Shown here: positions 9,290 to 24,795 of the stretch, one piece after another | Numbering within the stretch: the stretch's first letter is position 1 | How the letters are laid out: the number at the start of each line of letters is the position of its first letter | DNA from: Nannochloropsis salina CCMP1776 | Taxonomy: Eukaryota > Sar > Eustigmatophyceae > Eustigmatales > Monodopsidaceae | DNA: 64,000 bases | Direction of reading: 5' to 3' | Assembly: GCA_004565275.1 (NCBI GenBank) | Contig: SDOX01000017.1 | Coordinates: 477,898-541,897, forward strand | Made by a program: the position numbers and the translations under genes | The notes under the pieces: generated by a model | Told to the model about the DNA's origin: nothing | The model's database searches: none | What the model saw: the letters and a program-made list of their open reading frames with translations, nothing else

Positions 9290-11219
9290 ATGCCTCCTTC
9301 GATTTTTGAGCGTCTCATCAATATTTTGGGAAGCAGTCCACCAGGTTCGTATGCAATAAGTCCATGTGCTGGTTTTTAGTGGGCGAGGTGAACATACATG
9401 TCTATTTACCTTTTCCCCCTTGTCCTATCCCCTTGACGTGCCGTACAAATTCACAATCAGACTCAGATCATCACCGACCCCACGATCAAGAAAGCTACGA
9501 AGTTCGGCATGCATTGAGTGATTGCACGATTCCTGACGATTTGAGTGTGGAAGGAGCGGAACCTCCGGCTGTCAAGGCAGGACGACTTGAATGTTCACGT
9601 GCATCGGATGTCCTCGATAATACTTCCAAGGACTCTCGGAATCTCCTTCCGAAGGGCGGTGATGGAGGACAGGAAAGTGGACTTCGGCAGCATATGTCTT
9701 CCTATGCTTCAAAGTTGGCTCCTTTGGAGGACGAGGGCGCGAGAGAGAAGGAAATGAAGAGGGAAGCGTCTTCCTCATCATGTTCGTCCACAGGGCCGTT
9801 CCCCTGCTCTACCACCCCCAAAGAGTTTTTTTTCAGCGACCAGGATGGGAAGATCCTGCGAGGTGACTCACGGGCCTCCTCCTTGGATGTAAGTCTCTGC
9901 AGCTATTCCCTCAATCAGCTCCTTGTTCACTTTCCGGATGACCATTTTCTTGGCCTCACACCTCTTGACTTCTGACGACTTTCCTCATTCCACCGTTATT
10001 TTGCAATAAAATGTTGTCTATCAACCCTGCCTAAAATTTTCGACAAATCATTCCATACCCTGTTCCTCGTGTCCTCAGGTGGCCATACCCCCCCTCAAAA
10101 GCCATGATCATCCCCATCACGTTCGCGCAATTTCCTGGATGAAGGACCTGGGGGAGGGCGCATTATCATTGGAGGAGTTTAGCATGATCCTTCCGACCGT
10201 TTTGAAGCGGTGCAACCTTCGGAACATGAAGATGTGCGAACCGGTCAAGCGTCTACTAGGGTGAGGAGGGAGGACGGAACGCGGGGTGGGTTCCGACGTG
10301 AGTTTATCTCGCGCCCCACAAACGGGTCCTCTCATGCGACCATGTTTTCTTCCCCCCGTATCAGGCGTTTGGAGCTCCGTCGTGAGGATTGGTCGCCCTA
10401 CGCGTTTTGGGACCCTGACAAGCTCTACACCCGCAACCTGGTGGCGACGGACGGCAAGACTTTCACCCTGCTCCTCCTCTGCTGGAATCCCGGCAAGGTG
10501 CGCCTTGTCTCTTTTTGTGCCTATTCCTCCTGTTCCCTCCCTTATCCTCTTCTCCCATCTGGTGCTTGGATCCATATGCCCTGGTCTTTTTCTGACTCCC
10601 GCCCCTCCGTTCTTCCCTCCCTCCTTTTCTCTCGATTTCTCTCCAGGAATCTCCCATCCACGACCATCCTTGTGACGGTTGCTGGGTCAAATGCGCGCAG
10701 GGCACGGTCAAGGAGACCATCTACCAGATGGACGGAGGCAGCAGCCTCGTGGCGGAGGAGGAGAAGTACTTCTACCCGGGGGAGCTCTCGTACATCGAAG
10801 GTGCAGAAAGAGGGATTGGAGGAGAGAGGTGGAGAGGACTGATGCTTATTTCAAGTTTCGCTGGCTTTTTTTTGGGGAATGCAAGGCGTGGTCGACGTGA
10901 GCATACCCTCATTCCTCTCTTTAATACCGCCACTTTCACGCTAGATTCGCTCGGCTTCCACAAGGTGGGCAACCCAGACCCCGTCATCGGAGCTGTCACC
11001 CTCCATTGCTACATTCCTCCCCCCCGCTCCGCCCGCGTCTGGCTGCCCACCCGCACGGCGGTCTCTGACGCCATGACCGTGCCCACGTGCCTGTATTCGG
11101 CCTTTGGACAGCGCGTGAAGGAAGGGGGGAGGGAGATGGGGAAGGAGGGACCGATAATCACGGACCTCAGGCCTGTGGGTGCTGGTGCGGTGGTTGGGTC
11201 ACCGTCAAATCAAGCGTAG
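9290..11219 (+). CDS. CDO1: Cysteine dioxygenase type I, six exons
   Basis: Predicted exons are 9290-9344, 9461-9888, 10079-10260, 10365-10497, 10647-10800 and 10945-11219. They join to exactly 409 codons (408 residues). The enzyme oxidises L-cysteine with O2 to cysteine sulfinate using a non-haem Fe(II) held by three His in a cupin fold. The ligands are visible in IHDHPCDGCW (two His) and in LGFHKV (third His). The Cys of DGCW and the Tyr of LHCYIPPP sit where mammalian enzymes form their Cys-Tyr crosslink. YTRNLV and LLLLCWNPGK match the family core. About 210 Ser/Asp/Glu-rich N-terminal residues precede the catalytic domain and are absent from the roughly 200-residue animal enzyme. Exon 1 encodes only 18 residues; its ATG is supported by exact phase with exon 2. 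Confidence 0.85.
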
Positions 11220-12017
11220 AAGCACAACGGAAAGATAAGAAGAGCAGGAGGGAGGGAGGTTGCACCGCTTTATGCCATCGCCCACCCCCTCAACGTAGGA
11301 AGGAATACGTAGGACACGCAATAAAATATGTTGAAGAGTATCGATATATTCGTGAGAGTTGTGCACGGGCGCAACTGCACAAAAGAAACGATGACTCCAT
11401 ATTTCATAGGTGGGGAGGGAAACATTGACAAGCACATCAACCCATTCTGAATGTCTGAAAATCCGGCGATGGTTAGACCAGGCAGGTGCTTAGACCGTGT
11501 AAAAAGTGTTGTTTAGCGTTTGTGCAGAAACAAACGAGGCCGTGATGGATTTCTGCATTGAAAATTTGAGGGAAAACATGAGATGATGGTTTGATGGAGA
11601 AGAATGCGGGGTCCTATTTCACAGTGCAGGACTCTTATCAATCGTTGTGGAAGGTACAGCAACGTAATGAAATATATTGACGAAATAGCTGTAGGAGCAG
11701 GAATAACAGCGGGCACAGGAACACAGTGTATTGACGCATAGGATGGCAACTCTCGTTTTCTAAATTAGATATGTGAGATGAAAAGATCGACACGGTCCTC
11801 CGTAGTACGTCGCTCTAAAACGAGTAGCAAGTTTTCTTTTCGTGATTTGTCGCACTCTCACATCACGCCCGACCATCACACCCTTCAATTGGTACTATTT
11901 CTCCACATGACCTCTAGGAGATAGCTTTCCTTTCACTTGAGCCGGACAACGCAGTAAGGTGGCCGGACTTCAAACAACGAACGGCGACTGTGTACTTGTT
12001 ACCTTTTCATTCGCACC
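11220..12017. other. Intergenic spacer upstream of the MATE gene
   Basis: About 800 AT-rich bp between two genes on the same strand. No supported frame. It must contain the 3' UTR of the dioxygenase gene and the promoter of the transporter. Confidence 0.5.
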
Positions 12018-13757
12018 ATGCTACTCCCGCGCAAACACTGCCATGGCATCTCCTTGCTAGCTTTCTTTTTGTCCTTCTCCACAGCCTTCGTCTTTGTTCG
12101 GCCAGCCACCACCTCGTTTTGCAATCCTGCCCATCAAAGTAAACCATCTAGCACAGTGAAAGCCAACAAGACCCTGCCTCCACTGCCACACTCCTCTTCA
12201 TCACCTCATGGCCCCGTGCATAAAAATTCTCCAGATCCACTTTTTAAATGGCGTGGTGGTGCCTTCGCTGCAATCATCCCCGGAGCCAAGCCCAATCGGG
12301 TCCTGGCCTGGCTGCAAACATTTGCGCCTGGACCTGACGCCCCCCGGAAACAAAAGCTTGACTGGGACTTTCTCCGGATCGCAGCACCGGCATTCGTGCA
12401 ATTCACAGCCGAACCACTAGCAGGATTGGTCGACACGGCATACTTGGGGCGGCTGGGACCGGTAGCCCTTGGGGGTGTGGGAGTGGCCATCTCGGCGCAA
12501 TATTCGGTGTCCAAGCTCTACAATGACCCTTTACTGCGCACGAGCATCTCCCTGGTCGCCTCAAGCGAGGGAGCAGACGTTGGAGAAAGTGAAGCGAGCA
12601 AAGCAAATGCCCTCTCTCGGTCAGTCAGCACCGCCCTCCTCCTAGCGGGAGTGGTGGGTCTACTTCAAGGGGTAGTGTACGTGTTGTGCGCCGCTCCAAT
12701 CATTCGCGCCATGGGCGTACTCCCCGGGAGCGCAATGTACGACCCCGCTCTCTCATATTTGCGCATTCGAGCCCTGGGCACCCCGGCTGCCACGCTCTGG
12801 CTCGTTTCCAACGGTATCTTCCGCGGTCTCGGCGATACTCTGACCCCGTTGAAGTGGAGCCTTGTATTCACCGTCCTGAACGCGGCCTTGGACCCGCTGT
12901 GCATGTTCACGTTCGGTATGGGCCCTTCTGGGGCAGCCATGGGCACCGCAATCGCACAATACGTGGCGTTGTTCCCCTTGCTCCTTCGAGTCCGGCAACG
13001 TGCCCGTGTCCGCCTCAATTTCGCCGACCTCCTCCCCTCCCTCGGCCAATACCTCCGTGCGGCCTCCTTGGTCTTCGTCAGGACCTGGGGAAAGATCCTT
13101 GCCTACGCCTACTGCGCTCGCCAAGCCGCTCTGCTCGGTGTCGTGGGAGCGGCTGCGTACAACCTGACGTTTCAGGTGGGATTTGCCACCACCCAGCTCT
13201 GCGAGTCCATCGCCATCGCCGTGCAATCCCTCATCGCCCGAGAGCTTGGAGTCCTGAAGGCAGCCACGCTAGCCTCCGCAAGCGGTACGGCCAGCACAAG
13301 GGAAGTGGAGGAAGCACGCGGGAACCTCTGGCACCTGATCAAGCGAGGCTGTGTCCTCGGTGCCCTGGTCTCCGGCGGCCTTTCCATCGTCACGCTATGC
13401 AGCAAGTCGACGGTCATGCGGGGTCTCACATCCGATCTCTCCGTGCAAGCCACGGCATTGGCTGTTTTTCCGCTTGTCATGGCCTGCCAGGTCAATAAGG
13501 GTCTCGCCTACCCCGTGAACGGGATCATCATGGGTGGCCTCGATTGGGGCTTTTCGACCGTGGCCATGTGGCTGGCGAACGTAATCTGTATCGGACTCTT
13601 GCTCTTGTGGAGTCCTCACGTGGGTTCGTCAGAGTTGTGGACTGCTTTAAGTGTCTTTATGGCTATCCAGTGGGTCAGTGGCGTGATTCGCTTCGCGTCG
13701 GGCACGGGGGTATGGAAACTTTTGAGGGAACGAGGTGGGCGACAGCGTGCAAGGTGA
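12018..13757 (+). CDS. MATE-family efflux transporter with plastid-type presequence
   Basis: An intronless 579-residue protein. The N-terminus has a hydrophobic signal (SLLAFFLSFSTAFVFVRP) in which a Phe follows Ala at the likely cleavage site, then a Ser/Pro/Lys-rich stretch to about 110. This resembles the bipartite presequence of heterokont plastid proteins. The rest is a 12-TM MATE (MatE) domain: the first repeat holds FTAEPLAGLVDTAYLGRLG and SNGIFRGLGDTLTPL, the second begins near FADLLPSLGQYLRAA. Proximity to the plant plastid DTX/EDS5 branch is inferred from the targeting signal and motifs. MATE proteins export organic cations or metabolites against Na+ or H+; the substrate cannot be read from sequence. 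Confidence 0.85.
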   Translation: MLLPRKHCHGISLLAFFLSFSTAFVFVRPATTSFCNPAHQSKPSSTVKANKTLPPLPHSSSSPHGPVHKNSPDPLFKWRGGAFAAIIPGAKPNRVLAWLQTFAPGPDAPRKQKLDWDFLRIAAPAFVQFTAEPLAGLVDTAYLGRLGPVALGGVGVAISAQYSVSKLYNDPLLRTSISLVASSEGADVGESEASKANALSRSVSTALLLAGVVGLLQGVVYVLCAAPIIRAMGVLPGSAMYDPALSYLRIRALGTPAATLWLVSNGIFRGLGDTLTPLKWSLVFTVLNAALDPLCMFTFGMGPSGAAMGTAIAQYVALFPLLLRVRQRARVRLNFADLLPSLGQYLRAASLVFVRTWGKILAYAYCARQAALLGVVGAAAYNLTFQVGFATTQLCESIAIAVQSLIARELGVLKAATLASASGTASTREVEEARGNLWHLIKRGCVLGALVSGGLSIVTLCSKSTVMRGLTSDLSVQATALAVFPLVMACQVNKGLAYPVNGIIMGGLDWGFSTVAMWLANVICIGLLLLWSPHVGSSELWTALSVFMAIQWVSGVIRFASGTGVWKLLRERGGRQRAR

Positions 13758-15004
13758 ATAGAGAGGCGGGAGAGGATCAGGAAGCAAAGGCAAAGGTCAC
13801 GTGTACATTAAGTACCTATAAGCAGCAAATTCGAATTATAGAAAAATCGACAAATGTGAAAGTTTGGGTTAGCAACAATAGCATCGCAAGAAGAAAAAAC
13901 AAAAGAGACTAGGATGGGAAGCGTGGTCTCCTCCAGGGCGGATTATCCTCAACCACGCGTGTCTCACGACGTGCTATTTGTGAAACTCTGGTAGCATGTT
14001 TAATCAGCATGTCACCCACTTCCCAACACGTTTTCCGCGTTGAGATTCTTACTAGACTACTCAGGTAAGGCGTTTGTAGGCTACATTTCCCCCGAGGGTT
14101 CAGGGAAGGGGGAGGTTTCCTAATTGCAAGTTGTGATTTGAGCCCAGAAACTCGAAATGTAAGGAGAACTATTGGACGTTATCATCTCACTGAATCGGGT
14201 GTGAACGGATGGGCCTCTGCTAACGATGAAAGCCTAGTCATCTTCTTTTTCTCCACTTCGCGACACCTTAACCACTGACTTTTCCACGAAAATTCATAAC
14301 CCCTCTGTCAATAAATGACGGGAAGGCTCTTCCCTAGATCACAAATGGTGGAAAAAGCAGAATTTGAAAAGGGCAAGCTTGAGTATCGCATGTGCCAGAG
14401 GCCACGGTACGAAAAACACCACCGGAGGCTCTCCGGCATCCGGTACGAGAAACATCAAGACAGGCTCAGGGCCGCTAGAGGACTCTGCGAGGATTGCGGG
14501 TTGCAGAAGGGAAAGCAGATGGCCTCGCTCTGACACGGGTGTCGCTCTTTCTCTTCCACTCTGAAAACTGCGAAACATTTGGCCACGCGCGGGCACACGT
14601 CCACTATCTGGACTTACGTTCCACTTCTTCCTTTTTGTGCATATGACCCGCTTAAACTTTCATGTGTGTCGTGTATTGATGGTAGGTATCGGAGCGAGGC
14701 GGTCTTTTAAGGCGGCGCCCTCTCGGCGTGTAGAGCGTGTCACTCACGTGCTGATGCCTGCAAATACTTCGCCACGCCAACAGGAACACACTGAGCGACA
14801 CCAGGCAATCGCAGAGCATTGTCTTACCGTTCTGAGCGGTGAGCCTCACGTACAAGGACTCGCACTTCCTCGTCTTCTTCAAGGCGGCGTAGACATCAAA
14901 TTGGCGTCGTGAGTGAAATTTGCCTGGAGAGAGCCCGCGTTTTCTGCTTCGGGTTATCTTTGTAATAGAATCAAGACACTACCACTTGCCAACATCACTG
15001 CATC
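13758..15004. other. Intergenic region with a short imperfect repeat
   Basis: About 1.25 kb without a gene I can support. An imperfect tandem repeat at about 14404-14470 (36-bp period, each copy starting CGGTACGA) gives the plus frame 14315-14533 a repeated RYEKH motif and a CxxC. The frame is only 72 residues and matches no family I know. Confidence 0.4.
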
Positions 15005-15439
15005 ATGGCACCATTGACACGGACACATGTGTTTGTTGGCGTCATTACCTGCTGTGTTTTAGTTGGACTTGTGGAGGCTTTTCTGCCGGCGGGCGTGAAA
15101 CAGGCGTTGCACCGTCGCGCCGGACGAGTCACACTAAGCACCCGGCCTTCAAAACCTACCCTGGCCGCAGCAAAATTGGTCGACCCGCCACCACCCTTGC
15201 AAGCTCGTCCAGACTGGTTGCCAAAGATCCCTGAAGGTTGCGACTCGGACTATGAGTGCGAAGGAACCGAAAGCTGCTGTGACTTCATCTTCTTCAAGAT
15301 GTGTTGCTCCGATGGAGGGCACACGCAGGAGGCGTGGACCCCGGTGCCCATACCGGTGAGACCTGGCGATGGCTATCAACAGGGGGGGGGCTTTGGCGGC
15401 AACGGAGGCTACTCAGGCGGCGGAGGCCTCTACCGATGA
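15005..15439 (+). CDS. Small Cys-rich protein with plastid-type presequence
   Basis: 144 residues, intronless. A signal peptide (VFVGVITCCVLVGLVEAFLP) is followed directly by Phe-Leu-Pro, resembling the ASAF-type motif of heterokont plastid preproteins, then a basic, Ser/Thr-containing transit-like stretch. The mature part has one compact Cys cluster (CDSDYECEGTESCCDFIFFK then MCC), six cysteines in about 25 residues, and ends in a Gly-rich tail. The cluster could form disulfides or bind metal. I do not recognise a named family. Secretion rather than plastid import is the alternative, since both begin with a signal peptide. Confidence 0.6.
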   Translation: MAPLTRTHVFVGVITCCVLVGLVEAFLPAGVKQALHRRAGRVTLSTRPSKPTLAAAKLVDPPPPLQARPDWLPKIPEGCDSDYECEGTESCCDFIFFKMCCSDGGHTQEAWTPVPIPVRPGDGYQQGGGFGGNGGYSGGGGLYR

Positions 15440-16575
15440 AGAGACGAGAGGGACGAGGAGAGGAGGGGGGGCCGTGCGTAAACTAGCGAGCGCTTCGGTT
15501 GGTAATTTGAGTGGATTTTATTGTGTCAGGTTGACACGGACTAGCATGGTTGTGATTTTTTGTAGGAATTTTTGTACATAGCCCGACCCCACCACTGGGG
15601 TCAAAAGTTCCTGAGGGTGCCAGTAGCGGCAGTGGTATGCCACACTTTTCTCACGGTTTTGTCATCAAGTTCTTTGCCAGCTGTCGTGCCCTTGTTTTGG
15701 CAATGGTCCTTGTTCAACTCGTCACTGTGTGAGGAATTGAACGACGCAGACGCGGACTGGGGTAAAGAAGCGTGAGACATCAAGATCGGAAAGAACTGTC
15801 TTAGAGTGTCAGAAGTCTTGCGGACTGGCTTCTACTGTCGTAGGTCTTGCGGGACTTCCCTCAACAATGAGGAGCAGATCGTTATGATTGAAACGTTTGA
15901 AGCAGGTGGTCAATGCATGTGGCACAGGCAGGTCAAATGAGGTGTGCGCGTGGTGTAGCGCCTTAGCCTGTCTCTTGAAGTCATCCCTTTTTGTAAATAG
16001 TTGAGTCGGAGAAAGATGGCCTTACGCCCCGTGCTCGAGATAGTCTTATGTTCATACGCGAGAGAGATATGATTTCAAGTATTTTACAGATTCTGTTGGG
16101 TAGCAATTAATAGCGAAAAGGCAAGTCAGCTCACGGTCCTGGGCAAGGGCAAGAATGACTGGACTTGGACAAGAGTCGAAAGTGCTGAAAGGACGGATGC
16201 CAAAGTGAGGCCAGACGTGGACAGATTTGGCGCCTTTTCCGGCGCCCTTCTGCATTATGAAGCCTTCTATCCGTTCTTGGCCCCAAAAAAACATCCACCA
16301 TGGCCGTGGTTGTCGCCGAAAAGCTGAAATAATTACAGTAGCCAATGCTTTCGGCATGGCTTGGACTGCATGATATGTGGTTTTGGTTCTTCTGTACAAA
16401 AGTCCTTCACATTAGAGAGAAAGGTGGCGGGGAGATGGATAAAATAAAAACAAGCACTTGTTTCGATGGACTGACTTTCTATACCAGTAATTTTTTCGGT
16501 TTTTGCGTACAGAGAATGTTTATCTCGCATGGCTCAGCTCGACAGTGAGCACTTTGAACGCCTAACGACTGATAT
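15440..16575. other. Convergent intergenic spacer
   Basis: About 1.1 kb between the 3' ends of the small plastid-type gene and the minus-strand phosducin-like gene. No supported coding frame. Confidence 0.5.
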
Positions 16576-17454
16576 TCACACCAAGACGCCTTTCTCTTCC
16601 AGCAGGCCCTCCACGTCTTCGCACGAGAAGGCTGCACCCAAACACGCATCCACTTGGGCCACACATTCCTGTACTTCCCCCTTCTCATATACCAGTAGTA
16701 TAGGAAGTGCTGCGGTGTCTAAACGTAAATTGCTACGGGGAAGATTGCGTCCTTGATGGAGGCGCAGAAAACAAACGGCAGGATAATTTCGAGCCAGTTG
16801 AGGTAGAATGGAATTTAGGAGTCGGCAAGCGGGAAGATGAGGCTCGTAGACGTGCACGACAACCTTTGTTGTGGGAGAGGATTCCAAAAGGGCATCAATC
16901 TTATCGACCATGTCTGTCCCTGAAATTTCCTCGACCTCTCCAAACAGGATACGGGGTCTTACGGCCGCTTGCTGCACTGATTGCTGCTTCATCTCTGCCA
17001 GCCGGCGCACGCGATGCAACTCAACGAAGTCATCGTCTCCAGCATTGATTGATGGGCTGTCTTCATCCTTTGAATCCAAGATGCTCGGCCGCTTCGAGGA
17101 CTCTAGTCTTGTCTTTGATTTGCTGGTACCGCCGTCTGCTATACGAAAAAGCACACATTGTCGATGCTCGTTTTCCTCTCTTTTCAAGTCCTGCATAGCC
17201 TTAGCATGGGCTTTATAATCTGCCAAAACACCTTTGGGACCAGTTTTAGAGCCATATCTATTATCGTGATGGTTCGGAGGACATCGCATTTCCATGATGC
17301 AATCTTCTCCATTATAAGACCATGGCTGCTCGTCCTCGCCCTTCTCAAAACCATCTGAAACAGCGTGGTGACCATCTTCGGTCCAACTTGTGTAGCGACC
17401 CGGTACATTGGACTGGAAAAATGTGTTTTCTAAAGTAGTACCTTTACCGTTCAT
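16576..17454 (-). CDS. Phosducin-like protein (thioredoxin-fold co-chaperone)
   Basis: 292 residues in one exon. The N-terminal half contains the phosducin-family signature TGPKGVLADYKAH, an acidic/charged linker, and a helical stretch (DDFVELHRVRRLAEMKQQ). The C-terminal half (about 165-290) is a thioredoxin-like domain beginning FGEVEEISGTDMVDKID and including VVVHVYEPHLPACRLLN and LPILLVYEKGE, without a CxxC redox pair. PhLP1-type proteins work with the CCT chaperonin to fold G-beta propellers. The CCT-alpha gene lies about 5 kb away, but nothing suggests co-regulation. The boundary with PhLP2/3 types is not certain; the GPKGVL motif favours the phosducin/PhLP1 branch. Confidence 0.75.
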   Translation of the reverse strand: MNGKGTTLENTFFQSNVPGRYTSWTEDGHHAVSDGFEKGEDEQPWSYNGEDCIMEMRCPPNHHDNRYGSKTGPKGVLADYKAHAKAMQDLKREENEHRQCVLFRIADGGTSKSKTRLESSKRPSILDSKDEDSPSINAGDDDFVELHRVRRLAEMKQQSVQQAAVRPRILFGEVEEISGTDMVDKIDALLESSPTTKVVVHVYEPHLPACRLLNSILPQLARNYPAVCFLRLHQGRNLPRSNLRLDTAALPILLVYEKGEVQECVAQVDACLGAAFSCEDVEGLLEEKGVLV

Positions 17455-18325
17455 GCTTGAGTTGTCGTCCGAAGGGGATATGGGTCAAAAGGTTTTCCTT
17501 TTTTAGGATTCTGCAACCCCTCAAATAGCACGTAGAAAGTATAAATGGGCCCACCACAAGGATTACATATGTCAGTCCATGCTTGTAAAAGAAAATTCCG
17601 TTCGATAATCGATGTATCGTAGAACCCGCTTGTTGACAAAAATTCGCTCGAGCAGCTTTCAGGACATTTTGTATGAAAAAGACGGAACACATTACAAAAC
17701 TTCAACTTTTCGACGCAAAAACCTCCTCTATGTGAAAACATGAAAATTAAAAATGTTAGGACGAGTCCAACAATCAAGTTAAAATAAACACACATCGTTG
17801 CAAACAGAAAAATAGCCATATTATTTCCACTTCCTCTTCTTTGCTTTGGTCGGTGTTTACCCCTTCTATCCCTTAGGCTCGCTGCCCTCCAGTCTCGTCG
17901 TCGCAAGCCACCCCCTTTCTTACATTCTGCGTGTTCTTCTTCCAGCCTTACTATCCCCAGTATGTCAAGATTTGCGATATGTCTATGCATATGGGCAGGT
18001 TGCTCACTTCTATGGTCGTATAGCTTTTACCGATTCGTGAAAGTCGTGGTGAGGCTGGAGACACACACACACACCTAGACGAATCGCCATCGCATGTGCG
18101 CATCATGATCGCCCTTTTTCGATCCCAGGATCACACTCATGAGCCGTACATGCTCCTCACATGCAAAAATCTCCATCATTTAGGACAGACACATGCAAGT
18201 CATCACATTACATGCTGAAAATACACTACAGTCGCCGCAGCTAACGTAAGCTACATGATTGTCCCCCCTTCGCCATCACCACCGCCTGCTGGTAGCGGCG
18301 GTGAACGCTGCGAAGGCAATCCCCT
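17455..18325. other. AT-rich spacer with a CA microsatellite
   Basis: About 870 bp. A minus frame of 179 codons crosses most of it (17451-17990), but it is AT-rich, lacks any motif and overlaps the start of the phosducin-like gene, so I treat it as chance. A short ACACAC tract lies at about 18061-18075. Confidence 0.45.
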
Positions 18326-22802
<4,477 letters not shown>

Positions 22803-24795
22803 ATGGCAGCCTCAGCGGGGCAAATGCTCCTGGATGGGCAGCGTACCTCTGGACAAGATGTACGTACAGCTAATGTAACAGCTTCTATGGCTATTGCCAA
22901 CATCGTGAAGTCTTCCTTGGGACCAGTCGGGCTCGACAAAATGCTTGTCGATGACATAGGGGATGTCACCATCACGAATGACGGCGCTACCATCCTGCAA
23001 CAATTGGAGGTGGAGCATCCTGCAGCGAAGGTTCTTGTCGAGTTGGCACACCTGCAAGACCAAGAAGTGGGGGACGGGACCACCTCCGTCGTGATTGTAG
23101 CGGCCGAACTCTTGAAGCGTGGGAACGAGCTGGTCATGAACAAGGTCCATCCCACGAGTATCATCAGCGGATATAGGCTGGCATTAAAGGAGGCTGTAAG
23201 ATTCATAAAAGATAAATTGGTGGTATCCGTGGACCAGGTAAGACTGGGGGCTAGGAGAGGGAGACTAGTCCCTGGGATGTCTCTTACGAGCCCCGCGCCA
23301 ACAAATCGGGACCACCATACGTACCCCCCACGGAAGACCTCACATCCTTTGCACAGATTCTTTCATATTTCTATTCTACCAGATCATGTCAAGCATGCGT
23401 CGCGATTCTAATTATGCACCCTTCCTCCCTTCTTCCCACTCGCTTTCATAGCTTCGGCAAGAAAACCTGCTCAATGCGGCGCGCACGTCCATGAGCAGCA
23501 AGATCTTGGGAGCAGAAGCGGACTTCTTCGCCAAGCTGGCCGTGGAAGCTGTCTTGTCCGTGAAGACAGACAGCCAGCACAGGGATTCGGGGAAGACGGT
23601 CAGTAAGTACCCCGTCTCTGCCATCCACATCCTCAAGTGCCACGGCCAATCCTCCCTTTCTTCCCACCTGGTGAATGGGTTCGCGCTGGCCGGGGCTCGA
23701 GCCGCGCAAGGCATGCCCACGTCCGTCTCTCCGGCGAAAATTGCCCTTTTGGATTTTAGCCTGCAGCGTCATAAAATGCAGATGGGGGTGTCCGTCGTAG
23801 TGGAGGACGTCAAGGAAGTGGAACTCATCCGGCAGAGAGAAATGGACATAACCAAGGAACGGATCCAGAAGATTTTGGAAGCCGGGGCCAACGTCGTCCT
23901 GACGACCAAGGGCATCGATGATCTGGCCATGAAATACTTCGTCGAGGCGGGGGCGATGGCGGTGCGCCGGGTCAAGAAAGAAGACTTGAAACGGATCGCG
24001 CAGGCGACAGGGGGCCAGGTGATCGGTACATTGGCGGACATGGAGGGGAACGAGGCCTTCGACCCAAGCATGCTAGGCCAGGCGGAGAGGGTGGAGGAGC
24101 GTCGGGTAGGGGACGGGGAGATGCTTTACATTTTAGGGGCCAAGGAAGGAAAAGCGGCCACAGTTGTCCTCCGGGGGGCGAACGACTACATGCTGGACGA
24201 AATGGACCGGGCCTTGCATGACGCTTTGATGGTGATCAAACGCATGCTGGAAAGCAATTCTTTGGTGGCGGGAGGGGGCGCGGTCGAGGCCGCTTTATCC
24301 GTGCACTTGGAGAAATACGCCATGACTTTGGGAAGCAAGGAGCAATTAGCCATCGCCGCCTTTTCAGACGCGCTTTTGGTCATTCCTAGGACCTTGGCCG
24401 TCAATGCGGCTCAGGATGCCACCGAGCTGGTGGCAAACCTACGGGCGGCGCATTTTGGGGCCCAGCAGCAGCAGCAACAGCCCTCGTCGCAGCCGTCACA
24501 GGTCCCGCCCGAGCGGGCGGGAGGGGGCGCGGCCATGATTGAGGATGGAGGAGGGGAAAATTCCAAGAAAGCGGGGGGGGGGGCGGAAGAGGGGATGTGG
24601 TACGCAGGCCTGGACCTGTACAAGGGCCTGGTGCGGAACAATCTGGCCGCAGGGGTGGTGGAGCCCGCCATCAGCAAGATCAAAAGCCTGCGCTTCGCTA
24701 CCGAGGCAGCAATAACCATTTTGAGGATCGATGACATGATCAAATTGACGGAAAAAACACCGGGACCGCCGGACGGACGTGGGGGCATGCAATAA
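22803..24795 (+). CDS. CCT1: Chaperonin CCT/TRiC subunit alpha, two exons
   Basis: Exons 22803-23237 and 23452-24795 join in phase 0 (donor CAG|GTAAGA, acceptor TTTCATAG) to 592 residues. TRiC is the cytosolic ATP-driven chaperonin that folds actin, tubulin and WD proteins. Group II features are clear: LGPVGLDKMLVDD, TNDGATILQQLEVEHPAAK, the nucleotide motif GDGTTS, apical domain VVEDVKEVELIRQREMDIT, and the C-terminal ATP-site region LRFATEAAITILRIDDMIKL. The subunit-specific stretch SVSPAKIALLDFSLQRHKMQ fits alpha. It is about 35 residues longer than usual because of a Gln/Gly-rich insert at about 470-510 (AQQQQQQPSS, then acidic/Gly residues) in the equatorial domain. There is no splice-site pair that would remove the insert cleanly. 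Confidence 0.93.

Noticed and set aside
14315-14533. 72-codon frame with repeated RYEKH and a CxxC
   Set aside because: Driven by a short imperfect tandem repeat; no homology or supporting signals.
17451-17990. 179-codon minus-strand frame upstream of the phosducin-like gene
   Set aside because: AT-rich, no motif, and overlaps the start of the supported gene.
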